Positions 27,718-36,954 are shown, numbered from the stretch's first letter. The stretch: 64,000 nucleotides of DNA from Bradyrhizobium murdochi (GCF_000472965.1 NZ_AXAU01000002.1:1-64000); one strand, 5' to 3'. Numbers and translations: made by a program. The notes: a model not told the origin generated them from the letters alone.

Positions 27718-29547
27718 CTAGTCCAGCTCAAACGCAGAGCTGTATTCCTGCTTTAGCGCCGCGTCCTGCTCGGATTTCCAGAGCACGCAGTTGCCAACGA
27801 CCAGCAGATCGAGCTCGTTGCCCATGAAGCAGCGGAATGCATCTTCCGGCGTGCACACGATCGGCTCGCCGCGAACGTTGAAGGAGGTATTCACCAGGAC
27901 CGGGCAGCCGGTCAGTTCCTTGAACCGACTGAGCAGTTGGTGGAACCGCGGGTTGGTCTCGCGGTGGACGGTCTGGATGCGCGCGGAATAGTCGACATGC
28001 GTCACGGCCGGGATTTCCGAACGCGCAACATTGAGCTTGTCGATTCCGAACAAGGCCTGTTCGTCGGGACTCATCTGGCGATGCTTGTCCTGTCGGACGT
28101 CGCCAACGATCAGCATGTACGGGCTGTCGGAACCAAGATCGAACCAGTCCGAGATGTCTTCGCGCAACACCGCCGGCGCGAACGGTCGAAAACTCTCGCG
28201 GAATTTGACCTTGAGGTTGAGGTTCTTTTGCATGCCGGGCGAACGTGGATCGCCCAGGATTGAACGTGCCCCGAGCGAACGCGGGCCGAATTCCATGCGG
28301 CCCTGAAACCAGCCGACGGCCTTCTCATTGGCCAGCGCCTGCGCCGTGGCGTCTATCATCGCGGCCTCACCAAGTACGGCGAATCTTGCCCCCACTGCAG
28401 CCAGTCTCCGCTCGATCTCGGCTTGAGCGAAGCCGGGCCCCAAATACGAGCCGGACATTCCGTCGGCGCCATTAGGTTTTCGCGGCTGGCCTTTGAAAAT
28501 GTGATAAGCCGCAAGGGAAGCTCCCACAGCGCCGCCGGCGTCGCCCGCCGCCGGTTGAATCCAGATGTTGTCAAAGCTGCCGTCACGCAACACTTTGCCG
28601 TTGGCGACGCAGTTGAGCGCCACCCCGCCCGCGAGGCACAGGTTTCGCGAACCGGTTTGCCTGGCGAGACTGCGCGTCAGCCGCAGCACGGCCTCGTCCA
28701 GCACCGACTGGATCGAGGCCGCGACATCCATATGAAACTGCGTCAGCAACTGATCCGGGCTTCGCACCGGCTGGCCGAACAATTCGGCAAAACGATCGTT
28801 GGTCATGGTAAAGCCGGTGCAGTAGTCAAAATAAGACATGTCGAGCCGGAACGAGCCGTCCGACTTCAGATCGATCAAATGATCGAGAATGAGTTTGGCG
28901 TATTTCGGTTCACCGTAAGGCGCGAGCCCCATCACCTTGTATTCGCCGGAGTTGACCTTGAAGCCGGTGTAATAGGTAGCCGCCGAATAGAGTAAGCCAA
29001 GCGAATGCGGAAAATGGATCTCCTGGAAGATTTCCAGGCGATTGCCGTCACCCATCGCCGCCGAGGTCGTCGCCCACTCGCCGACGCCGTCCATAGTCAG
29101 CACCGCCGCGCTCTCGAACGGCGAGGGGTAGAAGGCGGACGCGGCGTGGCTCAAATGATGCTCGCAAAACAACAGCCGGCTGGAGTCGAAATCCTCCGCA
29201 AAGCTTTTCAGCTCATCGCGCAACAGGCTCTTCTGGAACAGCTTTTCGCGCAACCATAACGGGATCGACATCTTGAACGAGCCGAAGCCGCGCGGCGCCA
29301 GCGCGATATAGGTTTCCAATAGCCGCTCGAATTTGAGAAACGGCTTGTCATAGAACACCACATGATCGAGGCCATCGGCGGTGATGCCCGCTTCTGCAAG
29401 GCAATAGGTGATGGCGTTGTGCGGAAACGCGGAGTCATGCTTTTTTCGGGTAAAACGCTCCTCCTGCGCCGCGGCGGTGATTCGGCCGTCCTCGATCAGC
29501 GCCGCCGCGCTGTCATGATAGAACGCAGAAATGCCGAGAATGCGCAT
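27718..29547 (-). CDS. Carbamoyltransferase (NodU/TobZ/CmcH family)
   Basis: A 609-residue protein of typical family length. N-terminal MRILGISAFYHDSAAALIED, FCEHHLSHAASAFYPSPFES (metal-binding His), GEYKVMGLAPYG and NLCLAGGVALNCVANGKV belong to the Kae1-like domain; FGPRSLGARSILGDPR, FRPFAPAVL and TSFNVRGEPIVCTPEDA to the C-terminal domain. It transfers a carbamoyl group from carbamoyl phosphate to a hydroxyl of a sugar or metabolite. Start at 29547; a longer upstream extension has no signal. It follows the DUF5989 and SxtJ-like genes by 8 bases, a known grouping. Confidence 0.93.
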   Translation of the reverse strand: MRILGISAFYHDSAAALIEDGRITAAAQEERFTRKKHDSAFPHNAITYCLAEAGITADGLDHVVFYDKPFLKFERLLETYIALAPRGFGSFKMSIPLWLREKLFQKSLLRDELKSFAEDFDSSRLLFCEHHLSHAASAFYPSPFESAAVLTMDGVGEWATTSAAMGDGNRLEIFQEIHFPHSLGLLYSAATYYTGFKVNSGEYKVMGLAPYGEPKYAKLILDHLIDLKSDGSFRLDMSYFDYCTGFTMTNDRFAELFGQPVRSPDQLLTQFHMDVAASIQSVLDEAVLRLTRSLARQTGSRNLCLAGGVALNCVANGKVLRDGSFDNIWIQPAAGDAGGAVGASLAAYHIFKGQPRKPNGADGMSGSYLGPGFAQAEIERRLAAVGARFAVLGEAAMIDATAQALANEKAVGWFQGRMEFGPRSLGARSILGDPRSPGMQKNLNLKVKFRESFRPFAPAVLREDISDWFDLGSDSPYMLIVGDVRQDKHRQMSPDEQALFGIDKLNVARSEIPAVTHVDYSARIQTVHRETNPRFHQLLSRFKELTGCPVLVNTSFNVRGEPIVCTPEDAFRCFMGNELDLLVVGNCVLWKSEQDAALKQEYSSAFELD

Positions 29548-29555
29548 TGCGTCGT

Positions 29556-29708
29556 CTAGAACAACGTGTAGATGAACGGCGCGATCGCGGAGCCCTTTGT
29601 CAGCACGACGAGCCCGCCGAACACCACCATCATGATCAGGATTGGCAACAGCCAGAATTTCTTGCGAACGCGCATGAAGCGCCACAATTCGGCGAGAAAA
29701 TCCAACAT
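29556..29708 (-). CDS. DUF5989 family small membrane protein
   Basis: A 50-residue protein: MLDFLAELWRFMRVRKKFWL then one helix (LPILIMMVVFGGLVVL) and SAIAPFIYTLF. This is the standard DUF5989 (SxtK-like) layout found between SxtJ and carbamoyltransferase genes. Its ATG overlaps the SxtJ stop by one base (TGATG). Role unknown, probably a membrane partner of the carbamoyltransferase. Confidence 0.85.
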   Translation of the reverse strand: MLDFLAELWRFMRVRKKFWLLPILIMMVVFGGLVVLTKGSAIAPFIYTLF

Positions 29709-30136
29709 CAGAACTGATCTTTCATGGTTTCGGGCGCCGGTCCGGGGGGATGACGCACGATCCAGTAGCTATCCGCAGCGGGCTCACGTTTCAGCCGCAG
29801 CAAATCACGACCCCGCATCCGCATCACGAAACCCGTGGGGAAAATCGTCCCGTAAAAGAGAAGGCCCATAACGATCGGATTAACGATTCGGTGCAGCAGC
29901 AGTCCGAATTTCATCCACAGACGATTGAGCAAATGAAGAGACGATGGTCTCAGGACTGCCGTCGTAAGAAACAGGCCTGCCGCCGCTGACGTCCACGGCC
30001 ACCAGCGACCGAGGTGCCAGTAGTTCAACAGGCTGAAAAGCGCGAGCGCCCCGGACATGACAAGGCCAAATGCGCGGTCGGAACCGGGCGCCAACGCCTC
30101 GTCCCGGATGAAACTTTCGTGGGATGACTGCTGCAT
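29708..30136 (-). CDS. SxtJ-like membrane protein
   Basis: A 142-residue protein with several helices (AFGLVMSGALALFSLLNYW, WWPWTSAAAGLFLTTAVL, RIVNPIVMGLLFYGTIFP) and a C-terminal GRDLLRLKREPAADSYWIVR, matching the SxtJ family. It heads the SxtJ / DUF5989 / carbamoyltransferase operon. Confidence 0.85.
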   Translation of the reverse strand: MQQSSHESFIRDEALAPGSDRAFGLVMSGALALFSLLNYWHLGRWWPWTSAAAGLFLTTAVLRPSSLHLLNRLWMKFGLLLHRIVNPIVMGLLFYGTIFPTGFVMRMRGRDLLRLKREPAADSYWIVRHPPGPAPETMKDQF

Positions 30137-30797
30137 TGCAATGGTGAAAATGCTTTGTCGATATCGAGCGTTTTAAATTAGATCCGCATGAAGGGTCGGT
30201 ATCCTTTATCCCGTCGCAGGAGCATCCGCAACAGCATCGGCGCGACCTTCTTCGAATCAGCCGCACAAGCTGACATGGGTCCGCGATAACGCGAATCGGC
30301 TATGGTTACAACGGCGCGTTCTTTTGTTTGCTTCTTCGCGAGTGTCAGATGACAAGGGAACATGTCGAACCGCGTCCGCGAGACCCCGTAATCCACAAGG
30401 TGCGCATCGGCGAGATAGCGCCCGAGGAGGCCGTAGCCGAAAGACAAGGATTTGGTCCGCTCGCAACCAAACCAAATCCTGTCGACTTTGACCCCTCTCG
30501 AATGCTCGACTGGTCTCTCCCAATGGCGTTGGATCCTGGAATGTCCCAACCGCTGACAGGAGGGAATTTAAGCGCATTAGCGGATACGAACTTAGGTCGT
30601 TGCGACAATCGACGGCAGGGCAATTAGTGCTAGTCGAGTGGCGTCTGAGCGCTACAAAAATGCTGCCGCCGACCTGCCAAATGACGATTGCGAAGGCCGA
30701 AACGGAACTGTTCGCTCTTTGGCCGCCGGGCATCTCGTCGCCATTGGAAAGATGATACAGGCAAGGTGGCGGATATTCCGCGTTCGTGTCCCTTGTG
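30137..30797. other. Gene-free stretch upstream of the SxtJ operon
   Basis: Overlapping opposite-strand frames (for example 30178-30549 minus) have no recognisable domain or ribosome-binding site. The promoter for the SxtJ operon should lie just above 30136. Confidence 0.35.
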
Positions 30798-30977
30798 ATG
30801 GTATCGCTCGGTAGAGCAAAATCGCCCGTGCGCCCAGACCCCGATCTTCACAACCGAATGGCTGAAGTTCAGAAACTCAGAGAAATGGCGCGATCAACGG
30901 AGGCGACAAAGCGCGGCCAAGAGCCGGTCCATCCAGCAGCGGGCCTGCAGTCCGTCAGCAATGAGCTGCGCGTCTGA
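30798..30977 (+). CDS. Small helical protein, copy A of duplicated block
   Basis: A 59-residue frame whose C-terminal half, RMAEVQKLREMARSTEATKR and PVSNELRV-like end (SVSNELRV), is repeated in the frame at 33791-33976. The front part differs between the copies. No known domain. The nearby gene on the other strand encodes an H-NS-like fragment. Confidence 0.45.
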   Translation: MVSLGRAKSPVRPDPDLHNRMAEVQKLREMARSTEATKRGQEPVHPAAGLQSVSNELRV

Positions 30978-31320
30978 ATAAGCGACTAAGGACTGTGAGA
31001 CTTCGTCGGCCCTACATCGCTCGACGGCTGGTTGAGAATCTGCAATCTACGCTCGAGCTCGGCCTTTTTGGCCTTCAGCTTCAAGCTGAGGACGTCTTGC
31101 ATCTGCTCGCGGAGCCTAAACAGCTCATCGATCGTCATAGATTCCCATTCGCTGTTCATGACGCGCCCCCACAATCATGAGTCGAAACGACTATCAATTG
31201 TAATGAGGAGTTCTATGATTCGATAGAGGGCCAATGTACGGTATTCGGCAACTGCCCGGCTATTCCATTCCATCGAGCTCGCGAACATTCCATAGCGAAA
31301 CTGCCAGGATGATAAGAGAT
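30839..31320. repeat. Duplicated small-gene block, copy A
   Basis: About 480 bases recur at 33839-34310 with scattered substitutions. This copy holds the end of one small gene, an intact H-NS-like short gene and most of a one-helix membrane gene. A short piece of the same block (around the shared GAGCTGCGCGTCTGA) also occurs at about 25690-25745. Confidence 0.7.
30986..31159 (-). CDS. Short H-NS-like N-terminal domain protein
   Basis: A 57-residue protein: MTIDELFRLREQMQDVLSLK then LKAKKAELERRLQILN. This matches the N-terminal oligomerisation helix of bradyrhizobial H-NS-family proteins, but there is no C-terminal GRGK DNA-binding motif, unlike the protein at 31982-32290. Such fragments could pair with full H-NS proteins and interfere with them; that is inference. 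Start at 31159. Confidence 0.6.
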   Translation of the reverse strand: MNSEWESMTIDELFRLREQMQDVLSLKLKAKKAELERRLQILNQPSSDVGPTKSHSP

Positions 31321-31370
31321 GGCATCCACGCGAGCGTGGCTCCAAATGCTACGGCTTGCAAAGTGGTCAT
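31260..31370 (-). CDS. Single-helix micro-protein (36 residues)
   Basis: MTTLQAVAFGATLAWMPSLI ILAVSLWNV then a short acidic tail (RELDGME). GGAG lies seven bases before ATG 31370. The duplicated block at 34.3 kb keeps only its last 17 codons (LILAASLWNVTELEEME), so that copy is truncated. Confidence 0.55.
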   Translation of the reverse strand: MTTLQAVAFGATLAWMPSLIILAVSLWNVRELDGME

Positions 31371-31815
31371 GGATCGCTCCCAATTCCCCACTCACGAACC
31401 TAACTGCCCGTATTTAAATTGCAGCTCAAATCTTGACGTGCAGATGCCGATATCAAGGCATTTATGCGGTGCAAACAGTTGGCCGCTTGGTGCGACTTTC
31501 CTCGTGACCGTGTGTGCGATGCAGCGCGAACGGAAAATCACGTTGGCGAGATGCGTCGTTCGCAAGTCGCGCAGGCGCTGCGATCTGCAGATGAGCGAAC
31601 TTCCGCTGCGATCATATGCTGAACATATTGGCTGGTCACCCGCCAGCGGATGAGCCTCAAAGTTTTTTTATGCGACGCCTGACCATCCATGCGTCGCCCA
31701 TGCAAGCACAACTGATCGGCGGCTCCGACAGGTTTTTGCAGCCAGCAACCGGCGGTCTGAATCCCGTGTTGTTTGTGATCTGTCGCAGCTTCAAACGCGA
31801 ACTGGAGATAATCCA

Positions 31816-31995
31816 ATGACAGTGTGGATCTACGTCGACACTCGCAAGCCACTGGCGGGGGACAAGGTATATCTCAACATGTTCGCAAACGCGGAGGTAG
31901 CGAAAGCGTGGTTCGAACGGTACAACTCAGAAGGCGTTGCGTTTGCACCAGGTTTTAGAGCTAGCCTTATCGGACGGCGGCCTATCGTCTATTGA
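31816..31995 (+). CDS. Small hypothetical protein
   Basis: A 59-residue protein: MTVWIYVDTRKPLAGDKVYL, NAEVAKAWFERYNSEGVAFA. I recall similar short proteins (WVYVDT start, AWF---PEGVAFEY end) in bradyrhizobia, without a known function. GGAGA lies upstream of ATG 31816. Its end overlaps the convergent H-NS gene by 14 bases. Confidence 0.65.
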   Translation: MTVWIYVDTRKPLAGDKVYLNMFANAEVAKAWFERYNSEGVAFAPGFRASLIGRRPIVY

Positions 31996-32290
31996 CCGCC
32001 TTCTTAATTCTGAAATCCTCGATATGCCTACCCGAGCGCAACTGCGCTACCAGCCAAAGCGGCTGCTTGCCACGTCCGGCCCAAGTTTCGGACGGCTGAT
32101 CAGGATTGCGATATTTCGGGGGTACCGCGGGGTAGGCCCGGCGCCCTGATACTGGGGCTTCCAGCAGCTTCAGACGCTCTTCTAACTGCAGTTTTTCCGC
32201 CTGGATTCTTTGCTGCAACAATTGAGAGACCTCAACATGCAGGGTCCATAAGTCGTCGGTACTCATCCGATCGAGATCGATTCGTTTCAT
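31982..32290 (-). CDS. H-NS family nucleoid-associated protein
   Basis: A 102-residue protein with an N-terminal oligomerisation helix (MSTDDLWTLHVEVSQLLQQR, AEKLQLEERLKLLE) and the C-terminal DNA-binding part (PPKYRNPDQPSETWAGRGKQ PLWL). The TWAGRGKQP loop is the AT-hook-like element of H-NS relatives that grips AT-rich DNA minor groove. This kind of protein silences foreign AT-rich DNA. Start at 32290 with GGAG upstream. Many AT-rich control segments lie in this window. Confidence 0.88.
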   Translation of the reverse strand: MKRIDLDRMSTDDLWTLHVEVSQLLQQRIQAEKLQLEERLKLLEAPVSGRRAYPAVPPKYRNPDQPSETWAGRGKQPLWLVAQLRSGRHIEDFRIKKAVNRR

Positions 32291-32519
32291 GACCAACTCC
32301 ATCATCGTTTTCTCATGCACAGTCTTCCGTTATTTCTCCGTTATCTGAATAATAAACCAACGCTTGCTTTCAGATTAAAGTGAGGTAAAAAGCACAGTGA
32401 GTTTTTTGTAAAGTAAAATCGCGGCCAAAAAGGCTCACAACTGGTTCCCGTTGCGGAACTAGCCAGAATTTTGTTTAGGTATTTGTGCATTTTGTTTTTA
32501 GTTATGTAGGGGTTGAGTT

Positions 32520-32765
32520 ATGCCAAAGCGCAACCGCGACATAGAATTACCTTGTCAAAATAATGATCTAAGGATACAATATAAAGAGCTAATTCGCTTG
32601 CGAGCGGAAGTCACCGGCTTGCTCTTTCCTTTGAAAAGATCGCCGCCTCGCAAACTTAGGATTAGGCGCAGCAATCGGTCGGCAGCACGAGCGGTACGGC
32701 CAAGCAAGCGGCCAGCGTCCTGCGCACCCATCCTGCTACTAATGCCGGGGCGTAATGCTGTATAG
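32520..32765 (+). CDS. Small basic hypothetical protein
   Basis: An 81-residue protein beginning MPKRNRDIELPCQNNDLRIQ YKELIRLRAEV, with an Arg/Pro-rich, Cys-containing C-terminal half. AGGGG precedes ATG 32520. The front resembles small bradyrhizobial proteins I cannot name; the rear may be out of frame with an ancestral sequence. Confidence 0.45.
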   Translation: MPKRNRDIELPCQNNDLRIQYKELIRLRAEVTGLLFPLKRSPPRKLRIRRSNRSAARAVRPSKRPASCAPILLLMPGRNAV

Positions 32766-33790
32766 ACCGCACTATGCCATGGTCATTCGTGAAGGCCGGC
32801 ACCCGATCGGCTGCTATTGCGCCACATGCGGTCCCATAGTCCGCCTAACTAAGCCGCCTATTCGGCTTCGGGCGGACGCCTAATTCAGCCTCCGCCATTC
32901 GCGCTGCGTGCCGTTCAGGCCGGCGAGAGCTATAACCAAGGCGTTATTGTTGCCAGGCTTGCCGACCTCAGTTTCATCTCGTCTCTCGAAATCTGCTGAA
33001 TTCCATTTTGTTGGTCGGCATCGGCCCGGAACGAAACGGCGTCGGCGGATCTGCCCCCTCCGCGCTACCATGCGAACACCTGGGCTTGGAGAAAATCGCC
33101 GTAGGGGCTGCATAGACCGCTTAGAGGAAGGCCTTAAAGTCCGCGGACGGAACTGATGCGCCAATATCCAAGCGTGCTTCGATCGCTCGCAGAGAACCCC
33201 ATGCCTGGCGGCGACACGGCGTAGCCTGTGCGCGACAGATAGCGCTCAGCCAGATCCAAGAGCTAGGCATCAGCATGCGTCATGCGCTGCCTCCGATGCG
33301 AATAAGATCAAGATCGCGGCCGTGCCGGTGCCTTGGGGCGTTTGCGATCGCGACAGTCGTGGTCGTGTTGACGCGCTACTCGGGCCAGCCAGTTAGCCTT
33401 CGCCTGCTGTCTGGAAAAGACGGCCTCAGCAGGGCTGGGTCCTCTCTTTCGCGCCGGTCCGAGCGCGAAGCCTTGCTGGCGAGATGTGTCAAAGCGGCAT
33501 CAGTATCGGGCTCAGTAGTTGTACTGTGAACACCGGCGACTGGCACGGTTTCTGCTGTTAGGTGCCGCTGGTGATTTAAGCGGTTCAGTTTAGGACGAAG
33601 ATGCCGCTGGACGAGTATTTTGATACCGGCGGCTTTTTTTAAGAGAGAGCAGCGGGCGCATTCTTGTCCGGAGGCGACGAGAAACGTTCTCCGAGGTATT
33701 ATCCGCCTTATGTGAACCTGAATACAGACTGTCACGACCAAGAAAGAATAGCCTGATATTGTCAGGTGTGTGCGGGCGTAGGGGTAGAAC
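32766..33790. other. Gene-free stretch between small genes
   Basis: About 1 kb with only overlapping frames on both strands and no domain or ribosome-binding site that I can support. Probably decayed DNA. Confidence 0.4.
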
Positions 33791-33976
33791 ATGAAACAGC
33801 CGGTTGAAGTACGGACACATCGTCTTTTGCAAATCTCGACCGATCTTCACGACCGAATGGCTGAAGTTCAGAAACTCAGAGAAATGGTGCGATCAGCGGA
33901 GGCGGCAAAGCGCGGCCAAGAGCCGGTCCATCCAGCAGCCGCCCCGCCTCCCGTCAGCAATGAGCTGCGCGTCTGA
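33791..33976 (+). CDS. Small helical protein, copy B of duplicated block
   Basis: A 61-residue protein, MKQPVEVRTHRLLQISTDLH followed by the RMAEVQKLREMVRSAEAAKR segment and an end PVSNELRV shared with the copy at 30798-30977. AGGGG lies a few bases before ATG 33791, a better start than in copy A. Function unknown. Confidence 0.5.
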   Translation: MKQPVEVRTHRLLQISTDLHDRMAEVQKLREMVRSAEAAKRGQEPVHPAAAPPPVSNELRV

Positions 33977-34310
33977 ATAAGTGACTAAGGATTGCGAAAC
34001 TTCGGCGGCCCTACATCGCTCGACGGCTGATTGAGAATCTACGCTTGAGCTCGGCTCTTTTGGCCTTCAGCTTCGCGCGGAGGACGTCTTGCATCAGTTC
34101 GCGGGGCGCAAACAGTTCATCGATCGTCATAGATTCCTATTGAGACCTCCAATCACTCATGATGCGGCTCTCACGATCATGAGTAGGATCGATTCGAGAT
34201 CTGATCTGGAATTTCGACGTCCATAGAGGGTGACATGCGGAATGGTAGATTACTCGCTACTCCATCTCCTCAAGCTCGGTAACGTTCCATAGCGATGCTG
34301 CCAGAATGAG
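33839..34310. repeat. Duplicated small-gene block, copy B
   Basis: Matches 30839-31320. Here the H-NS-like gene has a 7-base deletion and the membrane micro-protein has lost its front at about 34310, where the match to copy A stops. Confidence 0.7.
33985..34130 (-). pseudogene. H-NS-like short gene disrupted by a 7-base deletion
   Basis: Compared with the copy at 30986-31159, seven bases are missing at about 34045, between two GATT repeats present in the intact copy. The reading frame MTIDELFAPRELMQDVLRAK LKAKRAELKRR then shifts and stops after 39 residues at 34011. The reading can therefore give only the helix. Confidence 0.65.
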
Positions 34311-35070
34311 TCGTCGAAGTCGTCGGCTGCCTTGCTGGCGTCCCCGTCCTCGCTGTCGTCGGACCGGCGGTCGACGTTCACCATCTCCGCCATTGCGAGT
34401 ATCTTCTCCAAGCGGTCACGGCGCGGGCCACATCGAGCAGCGCGGCCTTGACGTCGGCATATTCCGTGAGTGGCTCGATCATGCCGGCAAGCACGGCATC
34501 CAGGAGCGGGATGTTGACAGAAATCAGCGTCGCGTGCCCACGTCGAAAGAAAATAGCGCGAACCGTTCCCAGCCGCGGAGCCCGCGCCGATATATCCGAA
34601 GCATCGTACCGTTCTCGCGCCATAAACGATCAGAACAGGATGCGATAAACGCATCGAACACTTGGCGGAGGATGCCTCTATGAGGACGCCCTGCTGTCTA
34701 TCAGTCCATTGCTAATCGGTATCAAACGGCGCTGAGCAAGCGCCGCACGCTCCCTTCGAGGCGAAGCGAGGCAAACTCCGTCCCGTCGAGTCGGGCAGCT
34801 TTGGGCCAAAATCGGCCGTTCGACGAATGCCATGCGCTTGTCGTCGTTGTCGATACAGGTCGCAGACCGAACCATGTCGATCTCGCCGCGCTCACGCGCT
34901 CGCCGTAAATCCTTCGTCCACAACTTCGGCAGCCGCCTGCGTGAAGCGTGCTAGGTCGGCATCCATCTGGGCTGATGGCGCTCGACCAGCCGTGGAGAAC
35001 ACCGAGTGGTCGGCCCTCGGCGCTCGACGGGCTGCGATCGGGTTGTTAAGCCCGCCCGCCTAGGAAGATT
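34311..35070. other. Region with decayed reading frames upstream of the HerA-like gene
   Basis: Minus-strand pieces read as protein-like (RAIFFRRGHATLISVNIPLL at about 34.5 kb; DADLARFTQAAAEVVDEGFT at about 34.95 kb) but they are broken by stops and frame changes. They could be remnants of a mobile element. No intact gene is supported. Confidence 0.4.
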
Positions 35071-36591
35071 TTGAGTCGAGACATGACCGTTGCGATCGAG
35101 ATGGGACACACGCCGGCAGGCGTCCCGGCGACTCTGGACCTTGAAGAACTGTTGGCGACTCGCCTGCTGGTGCAGGGCAATTCGGGCTCAGGCAAATCCC
35201 ATCTGCTGCGTCGGCTGCTGGAACAGAGTGCCCCCTGGGTGCAGCAGACCATCATCGACCCCGAAGGCGACTTCGTGGCGCTTTCCGAGCGTTTCGGCCA
35301 CCTCCTGATCGATGCCGAGGACCATACCGAGCGGGGTCTGCAGGTCGCCGGCGAGCGAGCGCGCATCCATCGCGTCTCCACCGTGCTCAATCTCGAGGGG
35401 CTCGATGCCGAGAACCAGATGCGGCGCGCCGCTGCCTTCCTCGGCGGACTATTCGAGGTCGCCCGCGACCACTGGTACCCGATGCTGGTGGTGGTGGATG
35501 AGGCCCAGCTCTTCGCGCCGGCCGTCGCCGGCGAGGTTTCGGACGAGGCGCGCAAACTCTCGCTCGGCGCCATGACGAATCTGATGTGCCGTGGCCGCAA
35601 ACGCGGGCTTGCGGGAGTCATCGCCACCCAGCGACTGGCGAAGCTCGCCAAGAACGTCGCGGCTGAGGCGTCCAATTTCCTCATGGGCCGAACATTTCTG
35701 GATATCGACATGGCGCGCGCCGCCGACCTTCTGGGCATGGAACGGCGACAGGCAGAGGCCTTCCGGGATCTGGAGCGTGGACAATTTATGGCGCTGGGAC
35801 CGGCCCTCTCCCGTCGTCCGCTGGGGCTGCGCATTGGTCCAACGGACACTGCGCCGCGCAACGCGACCCCGCGCCTGATGCCTCTGCCGGAAGCGACACC
35901 GGATGCACGCGCCATCATCCTGGCAGCGCCACCGCCGGAGAATAATCGACCCCAGCGCCGCTCGCCGCCAGACCTCCTCGGCCAGCTCATGGCGGCGAAG
36001 GCCGCGGCGCTGGAGATCCGTACCGAAGCGATGGAGCAGCCGCTCGGCGCTGAGGAACTGGCGGAGCGGCGCGAGCGCGTGGACCGTATTCTGTGCGCCG
36101 TCATGGCGGAACCCGAGGCTGGATTCCGCGCCATCGGCGTCCTCTATCAGGAGTTCGTGGTGCGCTGCCGAATAGAGGGCCTCGGTTCGGCCGTGCCGGA
36201 TCTAGGTGACTTCCGTCGCATGCTGACACGCGCCCGCGCCGGGCTCGGCTCCGATATGGTAGAGGATGACGGGTGGCAGGATGTCTCGGTCCGCGCCTCA
36301 CTTCTGCCGGAGGATATGCAGGGCGTCTTCATGATGATCGCCCGCGCCGCGAAGGAAGGTTGGCCCTGCCCAAGCGATGCAGCGATTGCCCGCGCCTATG
36401 GGTCACATTCGTTGCGCCGTGCGCGGCGTTTGCTGACCTACATCGAGGAGCAGGGTCTCATCGTTTGCCAGCTCGACGGTGCCGGTCGACGGATCGTGAC
36501 GCTCGTCGAACTGGCCTGGGCGACGGCACCGGGCGACCCCAATGCCGAGGACCTGCCGGCGGAGCAAGGCTGCAGCGGCTCGACTCCATGA
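35071..36591 (+). CDS. HerA-like ATP-binding protein
   Basis: A 506-residue P-loop ATPase: GNSGSGKSHLLRRLLEQSA (Walker A) at residues 36-43, IIDPEGDFVALSERFGHLL, LVVVDEAQLFAP (Walker B) and CRGRKRGLAGVIATQRLAKL, which is the HerA/FtsK-superfamily order. The C-terminal 200 residues look like a winged-helix-containing extension (YGSHSLRRARRLLTYIEEQG). Such proteins translocate DNA and often occur on phages and integrative elements. Start is TTG 35071 with AGGA upstream; ATG 35083 is a less likely option. No nuclease (NurA) partner is next to it. Confidence 0.8.
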   Translation: MSRDMTVAIEMGHTPAGVPATLDLEELLATRLLVQGNSGSGKSHLLRRLLEQSAPWVQQTIIDPEGDFVALSERFGHLLIDAEDHTERGLQVAGERARIHRVSTVLNLEGLDAENQMRRAAAFLGGLFEVARDHWYPMLVVVDEAQLFAPAVAGEVSDEARKLSLGAMTNLMCRGRKRGLAGVIATQRLAKLAKNVAAEASNFLMGRTFLDIDMARAADLLGMERRQAEAFRDLERGQFMALGPALSRRPLGLRIGPTDTAPRNATPRLMPLPEATPDARAIILAAPPPENNRPQRRSPPDLLGQLMAAKAAALEIRTEAMEQPLGAEELAERRERVDRILCAVMAEPEAGFRAIGVLYQEFVVRCRIEGLGSAVPDLGDFRRMLTRARAGLGSDMVEDDGWQDVSVRASLLPEDMQGVFMMIARAAKEGWPCPSDAAIARAYGSHSLRRARRLLTYIEEQGLIVCQLDGAGRRIVTLVELAWATAPGDPNAEDLPAEQGCSGSTP

Positions 36592-36954
36592 TGCGAGCGC
36601 GGAGCGCGCACTCAGATAAATACCACGCATCAAGCCGTGGCTGTCCGCAGCAGACTGCCGCATGTCTCCCTCAAAAAGAGTTCTGAGCTTGAGCGTTGCC
36701 TTCACCAAGGAAGACAGTGCCGAAACTTGCGTCGGAGACTGTGCTTCCCGACCGCCCGGTTTCACCTCATCCGAACCTTGATTGAGAGCCAGCGCACCCA
36801 GGGGCAACGAGTTCGACGCCCTCCAAGAGGTCTAGCGCCGCAACAGCGGGGGCAGCTTCCCCCGCGCCATTGCCAACTCGCACCCGGCTGCCTCGGTGGA
36901 ACACTCCGCGCCCCGGCCCGTTCTCTTCAATCACAAAGAGGAAGGAACTGTCAC
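36592..36954. other. Intergenic region
   Basis: No gene supported between the HerA-like gene and the small secreted protein. The frame that runs through it to 37230 has an implausible front part. Confidence 0.35.

Noticed and set aside
30178..30549. 123-residue frame on the minus strand
   Set aside because: The second half looks somewhat protein-like but no domain or start signal is found and several frames compete.
35046..36134. 362-residue open frame on the minus strand
   Set aside because: Antisense to the HerA-like gene and Ser/Arg-rich, with no ribosome-binding site or domain.
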